Shown here piece after piece: positions 8,456-17,939 of a DNA stretch of 64,000 nucleotides; within the stretch, counting starts at the first letter, position 1; each line of letters begins with the position of its first letter. A program made the position numbers and the translations under genes. The notes below the pieces were generated by a model. That model was not told where the DNA came from. It saw nothing but the letters and a program-made list of their open reading frames with translations, and did no database searches. Source of the DNA: Allorhizobium undicola ORS 992 = ATCC 700741 (GTDB taxonomy: Bacteria > Pseudomonadota > Alphaproteobacteria > Rhizobiales > Rhizobiaceae); assembly GCF_000621665.1 (NCBI RefSeq), contig NZ_JHXQ01000002.1, positions 124,001 to 188,000 of the forward strand. The letters are read 5' to 3'.

Positions 8456-9040
8456 ATGTATGAGAATATAACGCTTATGGACTATCTGGCCACGCGCCGC
8501 TCCGTTCCTGCCTTCCAGATGTGCGAACCGGGGCCGGACAAGGATGTGCTCGACGCCATTCTTTCTCTTGCCGTTCGCGTGCCCGATCATGGCAAGCTGG
8601 CGCCCTGGCGCTTCATCGTGTATCGCGGCGGTGTCCGTGCCGAGATCAGCCAGGCGTTGTTGACGCTCGCGCTGGAGAAAAATCCCTCGCTCAGCGAGGA
8701 CATGATCCAGGTCGAGCGCACCCGGCTTACCCGTGCGCCAGTTGTGGTGGCGGTGATCAGCCGGGCAGGGCCGCATGTGAAAATTCCCGAGTGGGAGCAG
8801 GTCATGTCTGCGGGGGCGGTGTGCCTCAACCTGTTGATGGCGGCCAATGCCCATGGATATGTGGCGAATTGGCTGACCGAATGGTTCGCCTTCGACGAGC
8901 GGGCCTTTCCCGTGCTGGGCGTGGAGCCGGGCGAAAAGGTTGCAGGCTTCATCCACATGGGGTCCACCACCTTCCCGATCACCGAACGGCCCCGGCCGGA
9001 CTTGAAAGAGGTGGTGCGCTACATGGGTGAGGGCGAGTGA
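8456..9040 (+). CDS. Nitroreductase family protein (YdjA-like)
   Basis: A 194-aa flavoenzyme of the small nitroreductase family, which uses FMN and NAD(P)H. The N-terminal [13 protein letters not shown] and [17 protein letters not shown] motifs bind FMN phosphate in this family, and [20 protein letters not shown] is the usual middle helix. The ATG at 8456 is preceded by AAGAAGG. The stop codon overlaps the next gene in a TGATG arrangement, so translation is coupled to the flavin reductase. The physiological substrate is unknown. Confidence 0.88.
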   Translation: MYENITLMDYLATRRSVPAFQMCEPGPDKDVLDAILSLAVRVPDHGKLAPWRFIVYRGGVRAEISQALLTLALEKNPSLSEDMIQVERTRLTRAPVVVAVISRAGPHVKIPEWEQVMSAGAVCLNLLMAANAHGYVANWLTEWFAFDERAFPVLGVEPGEKVAGFIHMGSTTFPITERPRPDLKEVVRYMGEGE

Positions 9041-9645
9041 TGTTCTACGATACGCAAGCCAATAACCACGGGTTGGCGCATGATCCTTTCAAGGCCATCG
9101 TCTCGCCGCGCCCCATTGGCTGGATCGGCACCAGGGCGGCGGATGGCAGCCTCAACCTTGCGCCCTATTCCTTTTTTTCCGCCGTCTCCGACCAGCCGAA
9201 AATGGTGATGTTTTCCTCCAGTGGACGCAAGGATAGCCTGCGAAATGTCGAGGAAACAGGTTGCTTCACCACCAGTTTCGTCGGCGAAGAACTGGTATCC
9301 CAGATGAACGACACCTCCGCCCCCTTCGATCACGGGGTAAGTGAATTCGATTGGGCGGGGCTTGAGGCTGAGATGGGGACGCTGGTTGCCGCTCCTTTCG
9401 TGGCGCGCGCCATGGCGGTGCTGGAATGCCGCGTGACGAACATCCTCAATCTGGCCGGTGTGGACGGGGCGGTGTCGGACAGTTTTGCCGTCTTCGGCCA
9501 GGTCGTCGGCATTCATATTGCCGAACAGGCGCTCCGCAACGGGCGCTTCGATGTCACCCTCGCAAAGCCCGTTTCACGTCTGGGCTACATGGATTACGCG
9601 ACCGTTACGCAGGTGTTTGAAATGTCGCGCCCAACGCGCAAATAA
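9040..9645 (+). CDS. Flavin reductase-like FMN-binding protein
   Basis: A 201-aa protein with the flavin-reductase-like split-barrel fold: IVSPRPIGWIGTRAADG, NLAPYSFFSAVSDQPKMVMFSS and a C-terminal VSRLGYMDYATV are characteristic. Relatives bind FMN, and some act as reductase partners of monooxygenases or as decarboxylase-like proteins. The start is either the ATG at 9040 (TGATG overlap with the nitroreductase) or the GTG just before it. Pairing of the two flavoproteins suggests a shared redox job, but no substrate can be named. Confidence 0.85.
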   Translation: MFYDTQANNHGLAHDPFKAIVSPRPIGWIGTRAADGSLNLAPYSFFSAVSDQPKMVMFSSSGRKDSLRNVEETGCFTTSFVGEELVSQMNDTSAPFDHGVSEFDWAGLEAEMGTLVAAPFVARAMAVLECRVTNILNLAGVDGAVSDSFAVFGQVVGIHIAEQALRNGRFDVTLAKPVSRLGYMDYATVTQVFEMSRPTRK

Positions 9646-9670
9646 GCTGGCCCGCATCTTCTGCTGCTTC

Positions 9671-9703
9671 GGTTCGCCATATGGTTAAGGCATATGGTGA
9701 ACC
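9671..9703. promoter_or_regulatory. 13-bp palindrome upstream of the DUF2336 gene
   Basis: GGTTCGCCATATG and CATATGGTGAACC are inverted with one mismatch around GTTAAGG. It lies 25 bases after the flavin reductase stop and about 95 bases before the DUF2336 start. It may be an operator or an RNA hairpin; there is no T-run right after it. Confidence 0.45.
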
Positions 9704-9796
9704 AATCTTAAACCATTTGTCGGTATGGTCTTTTGCAGCAAATGAGCTGCCATCGAAGAGGGCCGCTGGCGGGCTGTTTAAGGTTAGGGGTACGCA

Positions 9797-10936
9797 GTGC
9801 TGATCAGTGCATATGTGAGCTGGGCTGGAACGGCAAAGGCCTGCGAGCGGGCAGATGCTGCCCGCGCCTTTGCCCAGGCCTATGTGGATTGCCAGCTTTC
9901 CCCCGACGAACGGCAGGCCGTGCTTGCGGTCATGGTCTGCCAACTGGATGATCCGTCTCCCAAGGTACGACAGGCGCTGGCGGATGTCATGGCATCTGCC
10001 CGGCAGGCGCCGCGCTCCATCTTGTTCGCCCTCGCCGAGGATCAGCCCGACATTGCCGCCCGCATTCTTTTGTTATCGCCCGCGCTGACGGATGACGATC
10101 TGGTGGAACTGGCGGGTTGCGGCGACAGCTATCGGCGGGCTTTGATTGCCGCCCGTCCGGGGCTGACCGTGCCAGTTTCGGCCGCTCTCAGCGAAATTGG
10201 CGATATGACGGAAATTCTTGTTCTCCTCGAAAACCAGCACGCCCAGATTGCCCCCTTCAGTCTGACCCGTATGGCGGAACGGCTCGGTGAAGAGCAGTCT
10301 GTTCGGGGCGCGCTGCTGGCGCGCCAGGACCTTCCCGCCCAGGCCCGCCATCTTCTTGTGCGGCATGTGGCAGAGGCATTTTCGGCATCCAGCCTGCTGC
10401 GTCTGTCGCTGGGCGAGGCCAAGAGCCGCAAGGTTTGCGAAGAGTTGGGCTGGCAGGCGGCAGCCGTCATTGCAGGGCAGGTGGATTATTCCGAAATGCC
10501 CGCGCTGGTGGATGACATGCGCCGCGCCGGGCAGTTGACGCCTGCATTCCTCATGCGGCTTCTCTGCCGGGGGCAGGCCGACATTTTTGCAGTCGCGCTC
10601 GAAATGCTGAGTGGTCTGGAAGAACGGCGGGTGCGTTCCATACTGGCCAGTGGGCGCCATCATGCGGTAAAGGCGCTGATGCAGGCGGCAGGTCTTGAAC
10701 ACGGCATCGCGCCGCTGTTTGCCGAGGCTGTAATGCTGTGGCGCGACGCGGTGAGGGTGGTGCCGGAAGTCGCCTTTGGCGAGATCTGCGAAGGCCTGCT
10801 CGCGCGCGGGGAGCGGCTGGCATCCACGCCCGACGCGCTGGCACTGCTGACGCTGGTGGAAACCATGCGCCGCGAGGATGAAAGACGAGGCCTGCGGCTG
10901 CGCGCGCATGATTTTCTGCTGGAGACCGCAGCCTGA
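9797..10936 (+). CDS. DUF2336 domain-containing protein
   Basis: A 379-aa, largely alpha-helical cytoplasmic protein without signal peptide or membrane segments. The repeated patterns LARRxxxL-like helices, VRQALADVMAS, APRSILFALAEDQPDIAARILLLSPALTDDDLVELA and ARQDLPAQARHLLVRHVAEAF are those of DUF2336 proteins, which are common in alphaproteobacteria and look like HEAT-type repeats. The function is unknown. The start is a GTG at 9797 preceded by AGGGG six bases upstream. Confidence 0.85.
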   Translation: MLISAYVSWAGTAKACERADAARAFAQAYVDCQLSPDERQAVLAVMVCQLDDPSPKVRQALADVMASARQAPRSILFALAEDQPDIAARILLLSPALTDDDLVELAGCGDSYRRALIAARPGLTVPVSAALSEIGDMTEILVLLENQHAQIAPFSLTRMAERLGEEQSVRGALLARQDLPAQARHLLVRHVAEAFSASSLLRLSLGEAKSRKVCEELGWQAAAVIAGQVDYSEMPALVDDMRRAGQLTPAFLMRLLCRGQADIFAVALEMLSGLEERRVRSILASGRHHAVKALMQAAGLEHGIAPLFAEAVMLWRDAVRVVPEVAFGEICEGLLARGERLASTPDALALLTLVETMRREDERRGLRLRAHDFLLETAA

Positions 10937-10994
10937 GCTGGCGCGCACAGGCACGGATCGATATTTGCCCTTGCGTGAGCGAAGGCAGAAAATT

Positions 10995-11405
10995 TCAGGT
11001 TCCGTCGAGCTTTTTTGCCACCCAGGTATAGGTGTCGGTGACAACGTGGAGCGGTGCGGCGAAGACCATTCTTACATCTGCCCGTCCGGGAATGACCTCA
11101 CGGATATAACCCATGGCACGGGTGGCGAGCGAGCGCTTTTCCGCTTCAGCCAGTGGTTTGGGTGTTTGTGCCGGTGCGGGTGCAGGCGCGCTTTTGGTGC
11201 TGGGCGCCTCTGCGCTTTCCTGCTTCTGGCAGACAGCGACGACGCTTGGATATTTGACGTTCGAAAACTGGCTCAATACTTTTTCCGAATCGCCATTGCA
11301 CATTTCCAGGTTCACCCAATGCTGGTCGGCGGTGGCAATATATTGGCATTGGCTTACACTGTCATTGCAGCCCAATATGGTCATCATGATCAATGCTGCT
11401 TGCAT
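10995..11405 (-). CDS. Small conserved hypothetical protein
   Basis: A 136-aa protein of unknown function. The start chosen (MQAALIMMTILGCN, ATG at 11403-11405) follows AAAGG and gives a short hydrophobic lead. Four Cys lie in the first half (GCN, QCQY, EMCN, AVCQ), followed by a Pro-Ala linker and a charged C-terminal part ending WVAKKLDGT. The N-terminus could be an export signal or simply a buried strand. The frame is open for 56 codons upstream but runs into a repeat. No family name recognised. Confidence 0.6.
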   Translation of the reverse strand: MQAALIMMTILGCNDSVSQCQYIATADQHWVNLEMCNGDSEKVLSQFSNVKYPSVVAVCQKQESAEAPSTKSAPAPAPAQTPKPLAEAEKRSLATRAMGYIREVIPGRADVRMVFAAPLHVVTDTYTWVAKKLDGT

Positions 11406-11910
11406 GTCTTGGCCTTTCGTGGTGGTCGCCCGCATCTTGCAAGAATGCCGGAACCGGTTTTGCCTGCGCCGTCGCGCAAGATAGAGCATTTCCAGAAAAA
11501 GTGTAGCCGTGGTCCGTGGTGTGGAAATTCGTAAAAACAAAGGGTTGGAATTGCGCCGATGGAGCAGCCGCACTCCGCGACGAAAGGATTTTCGAGCGGG
11601 ATAGCTTCAATCGCCCCATATACATTGCAAGGATAAATGAAGAGACCGCCGCCTGGCGGTATTTTTATGGCAATTCCTTCGCCATTGGCGGGTGTTTTTC
11701 GGCCAAGACCAGGGCGCATGGCTTGGCGCGGCTTTCAAAACATGAAAAAGAGGAGCTTTGCGAAAGCCGTGCTGTCGGCCCGGACCCTGCCAAGCGGTTG
11801 CGGCTTCGCTCGACGGCAGATAAAAATCGAGTGCGTCCGGGTGCTCTCCTCGATCCTTGCGATTGCCTCTCCAATGTCCTGCCAAATGCAGGCAAGCCAA
11901 TGGATTACAT
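11406..11910. other. Gene-free stretch with repeat and hairpin
   Basis: Holds a degenerate family A repeat at about 11483-11550 and a hairpin ACCGCC-GCCT-GGCGGT followed by ATTTTTAT at 11645-11668, which looks like a terminator on the plus strand although no gene directly precedes it there. No supported coding sequence was seen. Confidence 0.6.
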
Positions 11911-13635
11911 ATGCTGCGGCGTTTCCTTGCCTTTTACCGCCCTTATCGCGGACTGTTCATTCTTGATTTCTGCTGCGCCATCCTCTCCGGTTTGCTGGAG
12001 CTTGGCTTTCCCATGGCGGTCAAGCTGTTCGTCGATCACCTGCTGCCCACCGCCAACTGGCCGGTGATTCTCGCGGCATCGTTTGGCTTGCTGGCGGTCT
12101 ATGCGCTGAATACCGGGCTGATGGCCACCGTGACCTATTGGGGCCACATGCTGGGCATCAATATTGAAACCGATATGCGCCGCATGGCCTTTGCGCATGT
12201 GCAACGGCTTTCCTTCCGTTATTTCGATAATGCCAAGACCGGGCATCTCATTGCCCATCTCACCAAGGATCTCGAGGAAATCGGCGAGGTGGCGCATCAT
12301 GGGCCGGAAGATCTTTTCATCGCCGTCATGACGTTTTTCGGCGCGTTTTTGCTGATGCTGACCGTGAATGTGGAGCTTGCCATTCTGACAGCCGTGATCG
12401 TGCCGCTGACGGCCTGGGTCACGAGCCGTTATGGTAGCCGCATGACCCAAAATTTCCGGCGCCTCTACAGCCGCATCGGCGCTTTTAATGTGCGCATCGA
12501 AGAGGCAGTGGGCGGCATTCGCGTGGTGCAGGCTTTTGCCAACGAGCCCCATGAAAAGGCCCTTTTCGAAAAAGACAATCAGAATTATCGGCGCACAAAG
12601 CTCGAAGCCTACAGAATCATGGCCGCCAGCACCTCGCTTTCCTATATGAGCATGAGGCTCATTCAGATGGTCGTTATGATTGCGGGCGCTTATTTCGTGC
12701 TGGCCGACGAACTCTCTGCGGGCGGCTTTGTCAGCTTTCTGCTGCTGGTCGGGGTGTTTTTCCGGCCGGTGGAAAAGATCAACTCCGTGATCGAAACCTA
12801 TCCCAAGGGTATTGCCGGTTTTCGCCGCTTCACCGAACTCATGGAAACCGCGCCCGACATTGCCGATGCACCGAATGCCATGGAGGCCCCGGCCTTCAAG
12901 GGGGACATCCTGTTTGCCGATGTCAGCTTCGGTTATCGCAGCGAAAAGCCGGTTCTCAAAGGCGTTGATCTTCACATTCGCGCAGGCGAAACGATTGCCT
13001 TCGTCGGGCCTTCCGGCGCGGGAAAAACAACGCTCTGCTCGCTGCTGCCGCGCTTTTATGAGGTCACGGGCGGGGCGATCCTTGTGGATGGCGTTGACAT
13101 TCGCAGCATGACGCTCGCCTCGCTGCGCAGCCAGATCGGCATTGTCCAGCAGGATGTCTTCCTGTTCGGCGGCACGATCCGCGACAATATCGCCTATGGA
13201 AAACTGGGTGCCAGCGATGCCGAGATCATGGCCGCAGCCGAGCGGGCACGGCTGAGCGAGGTAATAGCGTCGATGCCGGACGGGCTCAATACGGTCATCG
13301 GCGAACGCGGCGTCAAGCTTTCCGGCGGCCAGAAACAGCGGCTGGCAATTGCCCGCATGTTTCTCAAAAATCCCCCGATCCTCATTCTCGACGAGGCAAC
13401 CTCGGCACTGGATACGGAAACCGAGCGGGCAATCCAGAAATCGCTTGCGGAACTTGCCCGCGGCCGCACGACGCTTGTCATTGCCCACCGCCTGGCAACC
13501 ATTCGCGATGCCGCCCGTATCGTCGTGGTGGACGAGCAGGGTATTGCCGAAATGGGTGGTCATCAGGAATTGCTGGCAGCGCGCGGCCATTATGCCCGGC
13601 TCTACGAGGCGCAATTCGCAGCCGCAGGGGCGTAA
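11911..13635 (+). CDS. ABC exporter, fused permease and ATPase
   Basis: A 574-aa half-transporter with six transmembrane helices in the first 310 residues and a C-terminal ATPase domain, the MsbA/lipid-multidrug exporter layout; it should act as a homodimer in the inner membrane. ATPase motifs are complete: Walker A GPSGAGKTT, Q-loop IVQQDVFLFGG, signature LSGGQKQR, Walker B ILILDEATSALD and the switch His in VIAHRLAT. The ATG at 11911 starts with MLRRFLAFYRPYRGLF, typical of the family; an in-frame upstream ATG at 11857 is less likely. The substrate cannot be told from sequence. The neighbours are unrelated. Confidence 0.92.
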   Translation: MLRRFLAFYRPYRGLFILDFCCAILSGLLELGFPMAVKLFVDHLLPTANWPVILAASFGLLAVYALNTGLMATVTYWGHMLGINIETDMRRMAFAHVQRLSFRYFDNAKTGHLIAHLTKDLEEIGEVAHHGPEDLFIAVMTFFGAFLLMLTVNVELAILTAVIVPLTAWVTSRYGSRMTQNFRRLYSRIGAFNVRIEEAVGGIRVVQAFANEPHEKALFEKDNQNYRRTKLEAYRIMAASTSLSYMSMRLIQMVVMIAGAYFVLADELSAGGFVSFLLLVGVFFRPVEKINSVIETYPKGIAGFRRFTELMETAPDIADAPNAMEAPAFKGDILFADVSFGYRSEKPVLKGVDLHIRAGETIAFVGPSGAGKTTLCSLLPRFYEVTGGAILVDGVDIRSMTLASLRSQIGIVQQDVFLFGGTIRDNIAYGKLGASDAEIMAAAERARLSEVIASMPDGLNTVIGERGVKLSGGQKQRLAIARMFLKNPPILILDEATSALDTETERAIQKSLAELARGRTTLVIAHRLATIRDAARIVVVDEQGIAEMGGHQELLAARGHYARLYEAQFAAAGA

Positions 13636-13671
13636 ATCCTTCCTTCGCGATGCGAGGCCTACGGCCTCATG

Positions 13672-13704
13672 AAAAAGCCCGGTGGATGTTTCCACCGGGC
13701 TTTT
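13672..13704. terminator. Bidirectional terminator between ABC exporter and glnA
   Basis: AAAAAGCCCGGTGGA, a short loop, then TCCACCGGGCTTTT: a GC-rich stem with A and T tracts on either side, placed between two convergent genes. Confidence 0.9.
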
Positions 13705-13725
13705 CCGTCTCATTTATGCGATCGA

Positions 13726-15135
13726 TCAGACCGAATAATACATGTCGTATTCCACCGGATGCGGCGTCATTTCAAAGCGCATGACTTCCTGCATCTTCAG
13801 CTCGATGAATGCGTCGATCTGGTCGTCATCGAATACGCCACCAGCGGTCAGGAACTTGCGATCCTTGTCGAGGCTTTCCAGAGCTTCGCGCAGGCTGCCG
13901 CAAACGGTCGGGATCTTCTTCAGTTCCTTCGGCGGAAGATCGTAGAGGTCCTTGTCCATGGCCTTGCCGGGGTGGATCTTGTTCTTGATGCCGTCAAGGC
14001 CAGCCATCAGCATGGCGGCAAAGGCAAGATAGGGATTCGCGGTCGGGTCGGGGAAGCGAACCTCAACGCGCTTGGCTTTCGGATTGGTGCCGAAAGGAAT
14101 ACGGCACGAGGCCGAACGGTTGCGGGCGGAATAAGCCAGCAGAACCGGCGCTTCATAGCCCGGCACCAAACGCTTGTAGGAGTTGGTGGACGGGTTGGTG
14201 AAGGCGTTGATGGCCTTTGCGTGCTTGATGATGCCGCCAATGTAATAGAGGCAGCTCTCGGAGAGGCCCGCATATTCATCGCCGGCGAAGGTCGGCTTGC
14301 CGTCCTTCCAGATGGACTGGTGCACGTGCATACCGGAGCCGTTATCGCCGAAGATCGGCTTGGGCATGAAGGTTGCCGTCTTGCCATAGGCATTGGCAAC
14401 CTGATGGACCACGTATTTGTAGATCTGCATCTTGTCGGCATTGCGCACCAGCGTATCGAACTTGATGCCAAGCTCGTGCTGGGCTGCGGCCACTTCGTGG
14501 TGGTGTTTTTCGACCACGACGCCCATTTCGGACAGAACCGTCAGCATTTCCGAACGCATGTCCTGGCAGCTGTCGATCGGCGGAACCGGGAAATAGCCGC
14601 CCTTGACGCGGGGACGATGGCCCAGATTGCCCGTTTCGTAATCGGTGTCGTCGTTCGACGGCAATTCGTTGGAATCGAGCTTGAAGCCGGTATTGTAAGG
14701 ATCGGCCTTGTACTTCACGTCATCGAAAATGAAGAATTCGGCTTCCGGGCCGACGAAGATGGTATCGCCGATGCCGGAGGCCTTCAGATAGGCTTCTGCC
14801 TTCTTGGCCGTGCCGCGCGGGTCGCGGTTATAGGCCTCGCCGGAAACCGGATCGAGAATGTCGCACATGATGACCATGGTGGACTGGGCAAAGAACGGAT
14901 CCATGTGGACCGTATCGACATCCGGCATCAGCACCATGTCGGACTCGTTGATCGCCTTCCAGCCGCCAATGGATGAGCCGTCGAACATGACGCCATCGAC
15001 GAACATGTCTTCATCGACGCAGACCACGTCCATCGTCAGATGCTGGAGCTTGCCCTTCGGGTCGGTAAAGCGCAGGTCAACGAACTTGACGTCATTGTCC
15101 TTGATTTGCTTGAGAATGTCGTTTGCGGTCGTCAT
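13726..15135 (-). CDS. glnA: Glutamine synthetase type I
   Basis: A 469-aa enzyme that joins ammonia to glutamate with ATP; the dodecamer is the main ammonium-assimilating enzyme. It begins [18 protein letters not shown], has [13 protein letters not shown] and the [11 protein letters not shown] metal-binding motif, and ends [14 protein letters not shown] as expected. The adenylylation loop KDLYDLPP (about residue 397) is present, so GlnE-type control is expected. The upstream gene glnB on the same strand encodes its PII regulator, 160 bases away, and both probably share the sigma-54 promoter. Confidence 0.97.
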   Translation of the reverse strand: MTTANDILKQIKDNDVKFVDLRFTDPKGKLQHLTMDVVCVDEDMFVDGVMFDGSSIGGWKAINESDMVLMPDVDTVHMDPFFAQSTMVIMCDILDPVSGEAYNRDPRGTAKKAEAYLKASGIGDTIFVGPEAEFFIFDDVKYKADPYNTGFKLDSNELPSNDDTDYETGNLGHRPRVKGGYFPVPPIDSCQDMRSEMLTVLSEMGVVVEKHHHEVAAAQHELGIKFDTLVRNADKMQIYKYVVHQVANAYGKTATFMPKPIFGDNGSGMHVHQSIWKDGKPTFAGDEYAGLSESCLYYIGGIIKHAKAINAFTNPSTNSYKRLVPGYEAPVLLAYSARNRSASCRIPFGTNPKAKRVEVRFPDPTANPYLAFAAMLMAGLDGIKNKIHPGKAMDKDLYDLPPKELKKIPTVCGSLREALESLDKDRKFLTAGGVFDDDQIDAFIELKMQEVMRFEMTPHPVEYDMYYSV

Positions 15136-15295
15136 TTATTCTGTTCCTCGATTGAGATGACGATATATGAAAGCCGGCCTCCCTGTGCCGGTGTTTGCCG
15201 GACGGCCATGAACGCCGCCCGCATGTCGCAATGGGCTTTTGCCGGAAGACTGTGGTCATCCCGTGATCTGGCCGGCATTTCTCCTCATCTGCCGG

Positions 15296-15968
<673 letters not shown>

Positions 15969-17486
15969 ATGCGCACAAAGAACTTCCATTTCCTGCTTTC
16001 ACCTGCGGCCATGGGCCAGGTCGATGCTGCCGCCGCAAGCTTCGGCCAGTCTGGCTTCGAGCTCATGCGACGGGCTGGAGAGGCGGTTGCGGCGGCAGCG
16101 CTCCGGCATTTTCCCGGCGCGCTTCGATTTGTGGTGCTATGCGGGCCGGGCAATAATGGCGGGGATGGCTATGTGGCGGCTGCCGCGCTTCTGCGGGCGG
16201 GATGCCGGGTTGCGGTGCATCATCATGGCGACCCCGCAGCACTGCGGGGCGATGCAGCGCAGGCGCGGACGGTATGGCAAGACGAAACGGAAAACGTCCG
16301 TTCCATCCTGCCACAAGCAGAGGAAGGCAGCGGCCTTGAAGACTACTGCCCACAGGAAGGTGACGTCGTTATCGATGCACTGTTCGGTGCGGGGCTGGCG
16401 CGAGCCGTGGATGCGGCTATTGCCGATGTCATCGACCGGATCGCAGCAAAGGAAATTCCGGTGATTGCGGTGGATTTGCCCTCGGGTATCGATGGGATGA
16501 CAGGGCAGGTGCGGGGTGCGGCCTTCTGTGCATGTCTCAGCGTGACCTTCATGGCAAAAAAGCCCGGACATGTGTTGCTGCCCGGACGCGAGTTTTGCGG
16601 TGCGCTCGAGGTTTTCGATATTGGCATTCCGAAGCGGATCCTGACAATGCATCAGGGGCTTGTGGCCGAAAACCATCCTGACCTTTGGCTGGCGGCTCTT
16701 CCAAGGCTTGCGGGGGCATCGCATAAATTCACGCGCGGTCATCTGACCGTGTTTTCCGGACCCCCTTCCGCCACCGGCGCTGCCCGTCTTTCCGCGCTTG
16801 CAGGCCTGAAGGCGGGCGCGGGCCTGGTGACACTTGCATCTTCCGGTGCAGCCCTTCTCGTCAACGCCAGCCAGACGACCGCTATCATGGTGAAGCGGCT
16901 GGATGATCTCGACGATCTCTCGGCCTATCTTGATGACCGGCGCATGAATGCCTTCGTGCTCGGTCCGGGTTTCGGCATCGGCGAAAAGGCACGCGCATTC
17001 GTGCTGCGTTTGGCAGAACATCGCCTTCTGCTGGATGCCGATGGGTTGACCTCCTTCAAGGAGATGCCGGAAATTCTGTTCGGTGCTTTTTCAGCGGGGG
17101 AGGTACGGCTCGTTCTAACACCGCATGAGGGAGAATTTGCCCGGCTTTTTCCTGATATTGCCGCAGACCGGAGCTTGGGAAAGATTGAAAAAGCCACGCG
17201 GGCTGCAAAGCGCGCCAATGCCATTATGGTCTATAAAGGTGCAGACAGCGTGATCGCCGGTCCCGACGGGCGCGCCATCATTAATAGCAATGCGCCGCCA
17301 AGCCTTGCCACGGCTGGTTCCGGCGATGTTTTGTCCGGCGTGATTGGCGGATTGCTCGCCCAGGGCGTACCGGCTTTCGAAGCCGCTGCGGCCGGTGTCT
17401 GGTTTCACGCCGAGGCGGCGCAACGCGCAGGCAATGCCCTGACGGCTGAGGATCTTGCAGCGCATATCAGGACCACCTTGCCTTGA
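15969..17486 (+). CDS. nnr: Bifunctional NAD(P)H-hydrate epimerase / ADP-dependent dehydratase
   Basis: A 505-aa repair enzyme. The N-terminal YjeF-type half (about residues 1-215) epimerises damaged NAD(P)HX; it has CGPGNNGGDGYVAA and the VIDALFGAGL and VDLPSGIDG motifs. The C-terminal half (about 230-505) is the ribokinase-like dehydratase with HKFTRGHLTVFSG, LGPGFG, LLLDADGL, TPHEGEFARL and GSGDVLSGVIGGLLAQG. The start is the ATG at 15969; a TTG four codons earlier is possible. It diverges from glnB. Confidence 0.94.
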   Translation: MRTKNFHFLLSPAAMGQVDAAAASFGQSGFELMRRAGEAVAAAALRHFPGALRFVVLCGPGNNGGDGYVAAAALLRAGCRVAVHHHGDPAALRGDAAQARTVWQDETENVRSILPQAEEGSGLEDYCPQEGDVVIDALFGAGLARAVDAAIADVIDRIAAKEIPVIAVDLPSGIDGMTGQVRGAAFCACLSVTFMAKKPGHVLLPGREFCGALEVFDIGIPKRILTMHQGLVAENHPDLWLAALPRLAGASHKFTRGHLTVFSGPPSATGAARLSALAGLKAGAGLVTLASSGAALLVNASQTTAIMVKRLDDLDDLSAYLDDRRMNAFVLGPGFGIGEKARAFVLRLAEHRLLLDADGLTSFKEMPEILFGAFSAGEVRLVLTPHEGEFARLFPDIAADRSLGKIEKATRAAKRANAIMVYKGADSVIAGPDGRAIINSNAPPSLATAGSGDVLSGVIGGLLAQGVPAFEAAAAGVWFHAEAAQRAGNALTAEDLAAHIRTTLP

Positions 17487-17525
17487 TCAGCCGCCCCGCA
17501 AAATAACGCACTTCAGCCGCCAAAA

Positions 17526-17608
17526 GCATGTCACGCAAAAGTGTGAAGCGGTTTTGCGATAACGACTGCGCCAAAACAATGACTTAAAGCGTCAGGAGCG
17601 AATCTGAA
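17526..17608 (+). repeat. Family C repeat, left part, interrupted by insertion
   Basis: Starts AGCATGTCACGCAAAAGTGT, passes CGATAACGACTGCG and AGGAGCGAATCTGAA, then is cut by the element at 17609-17853. The remainder (GAATCTGAAAGATCGCG) resumes at 17854. Comparison with the intact copy at 4122-4226 shows the same order without the insert. Confidence 0.85.
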
Positions 17609-17862
17609 CACAGTACACGACGCTAAGGTTTTGCGTGTGGTTAACCCCCCTCTGCCCTGCCGGACATCTCCCCCTCAAGGGGGGAGATCGGCAAGATCAA
17701 GGCCCTGCCTGAATTCCTGAAAAGGCCGTCATCACAAATAGTCGTTGAAGAATGGCGCTTTGTCGGCATTGCAATCTCCCCCCTTGAGGGGGAGATGCCT
17801 GGCAAGGCAGAGGGGGGTAGGCCACGCCAAATTCCTCAGCGTCGTGTACTGTGGAATCTGAA
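17600..17862. mobile_element. MITE-like foldback element with 9-bp target duplication
   Basis: The element itself is 17609-17853 (245 bases). Its ends are perfect 16-base inverted repeats, CACAGTACACGACGCT at 17609-17624 and AGCGTCGTGTACTGTG at 17838-17853. The similarity continues inward over roughly 100 bases per arm (CCCCCCTCTGCC on one side, GGCAGAGGGGGG on the other, then ATCTCCCCCTCAAGGGG). It is flanked by the direct repeat GAATCTGAA at 17600-17608 and 17854-17862, the mark of a transposition event. No coding sequence lies inside, so a transposase must have acted in trans. Confidence 0.85.
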
Positions 17863-17939
17863 AGATCGCGACACACCCTAATCCGCCCCGAATGAAACAA
17901 GGATCTAAAATTCCTTGCTTCCGTTAAATATCCTCCCGC

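Noticed and set aside
11905..13713. Minus-strand open frame of 602 codons over the ABC exporter
   Set aside because: Antisense shadow; His-rich nonsense composition and all ABC motifs are on the plus strand.
13669..14976. Plus-strand open frame of 435 codons over glnA
   Set aside because: Shadow of glnA; glnA is unmistakable on the other strand.
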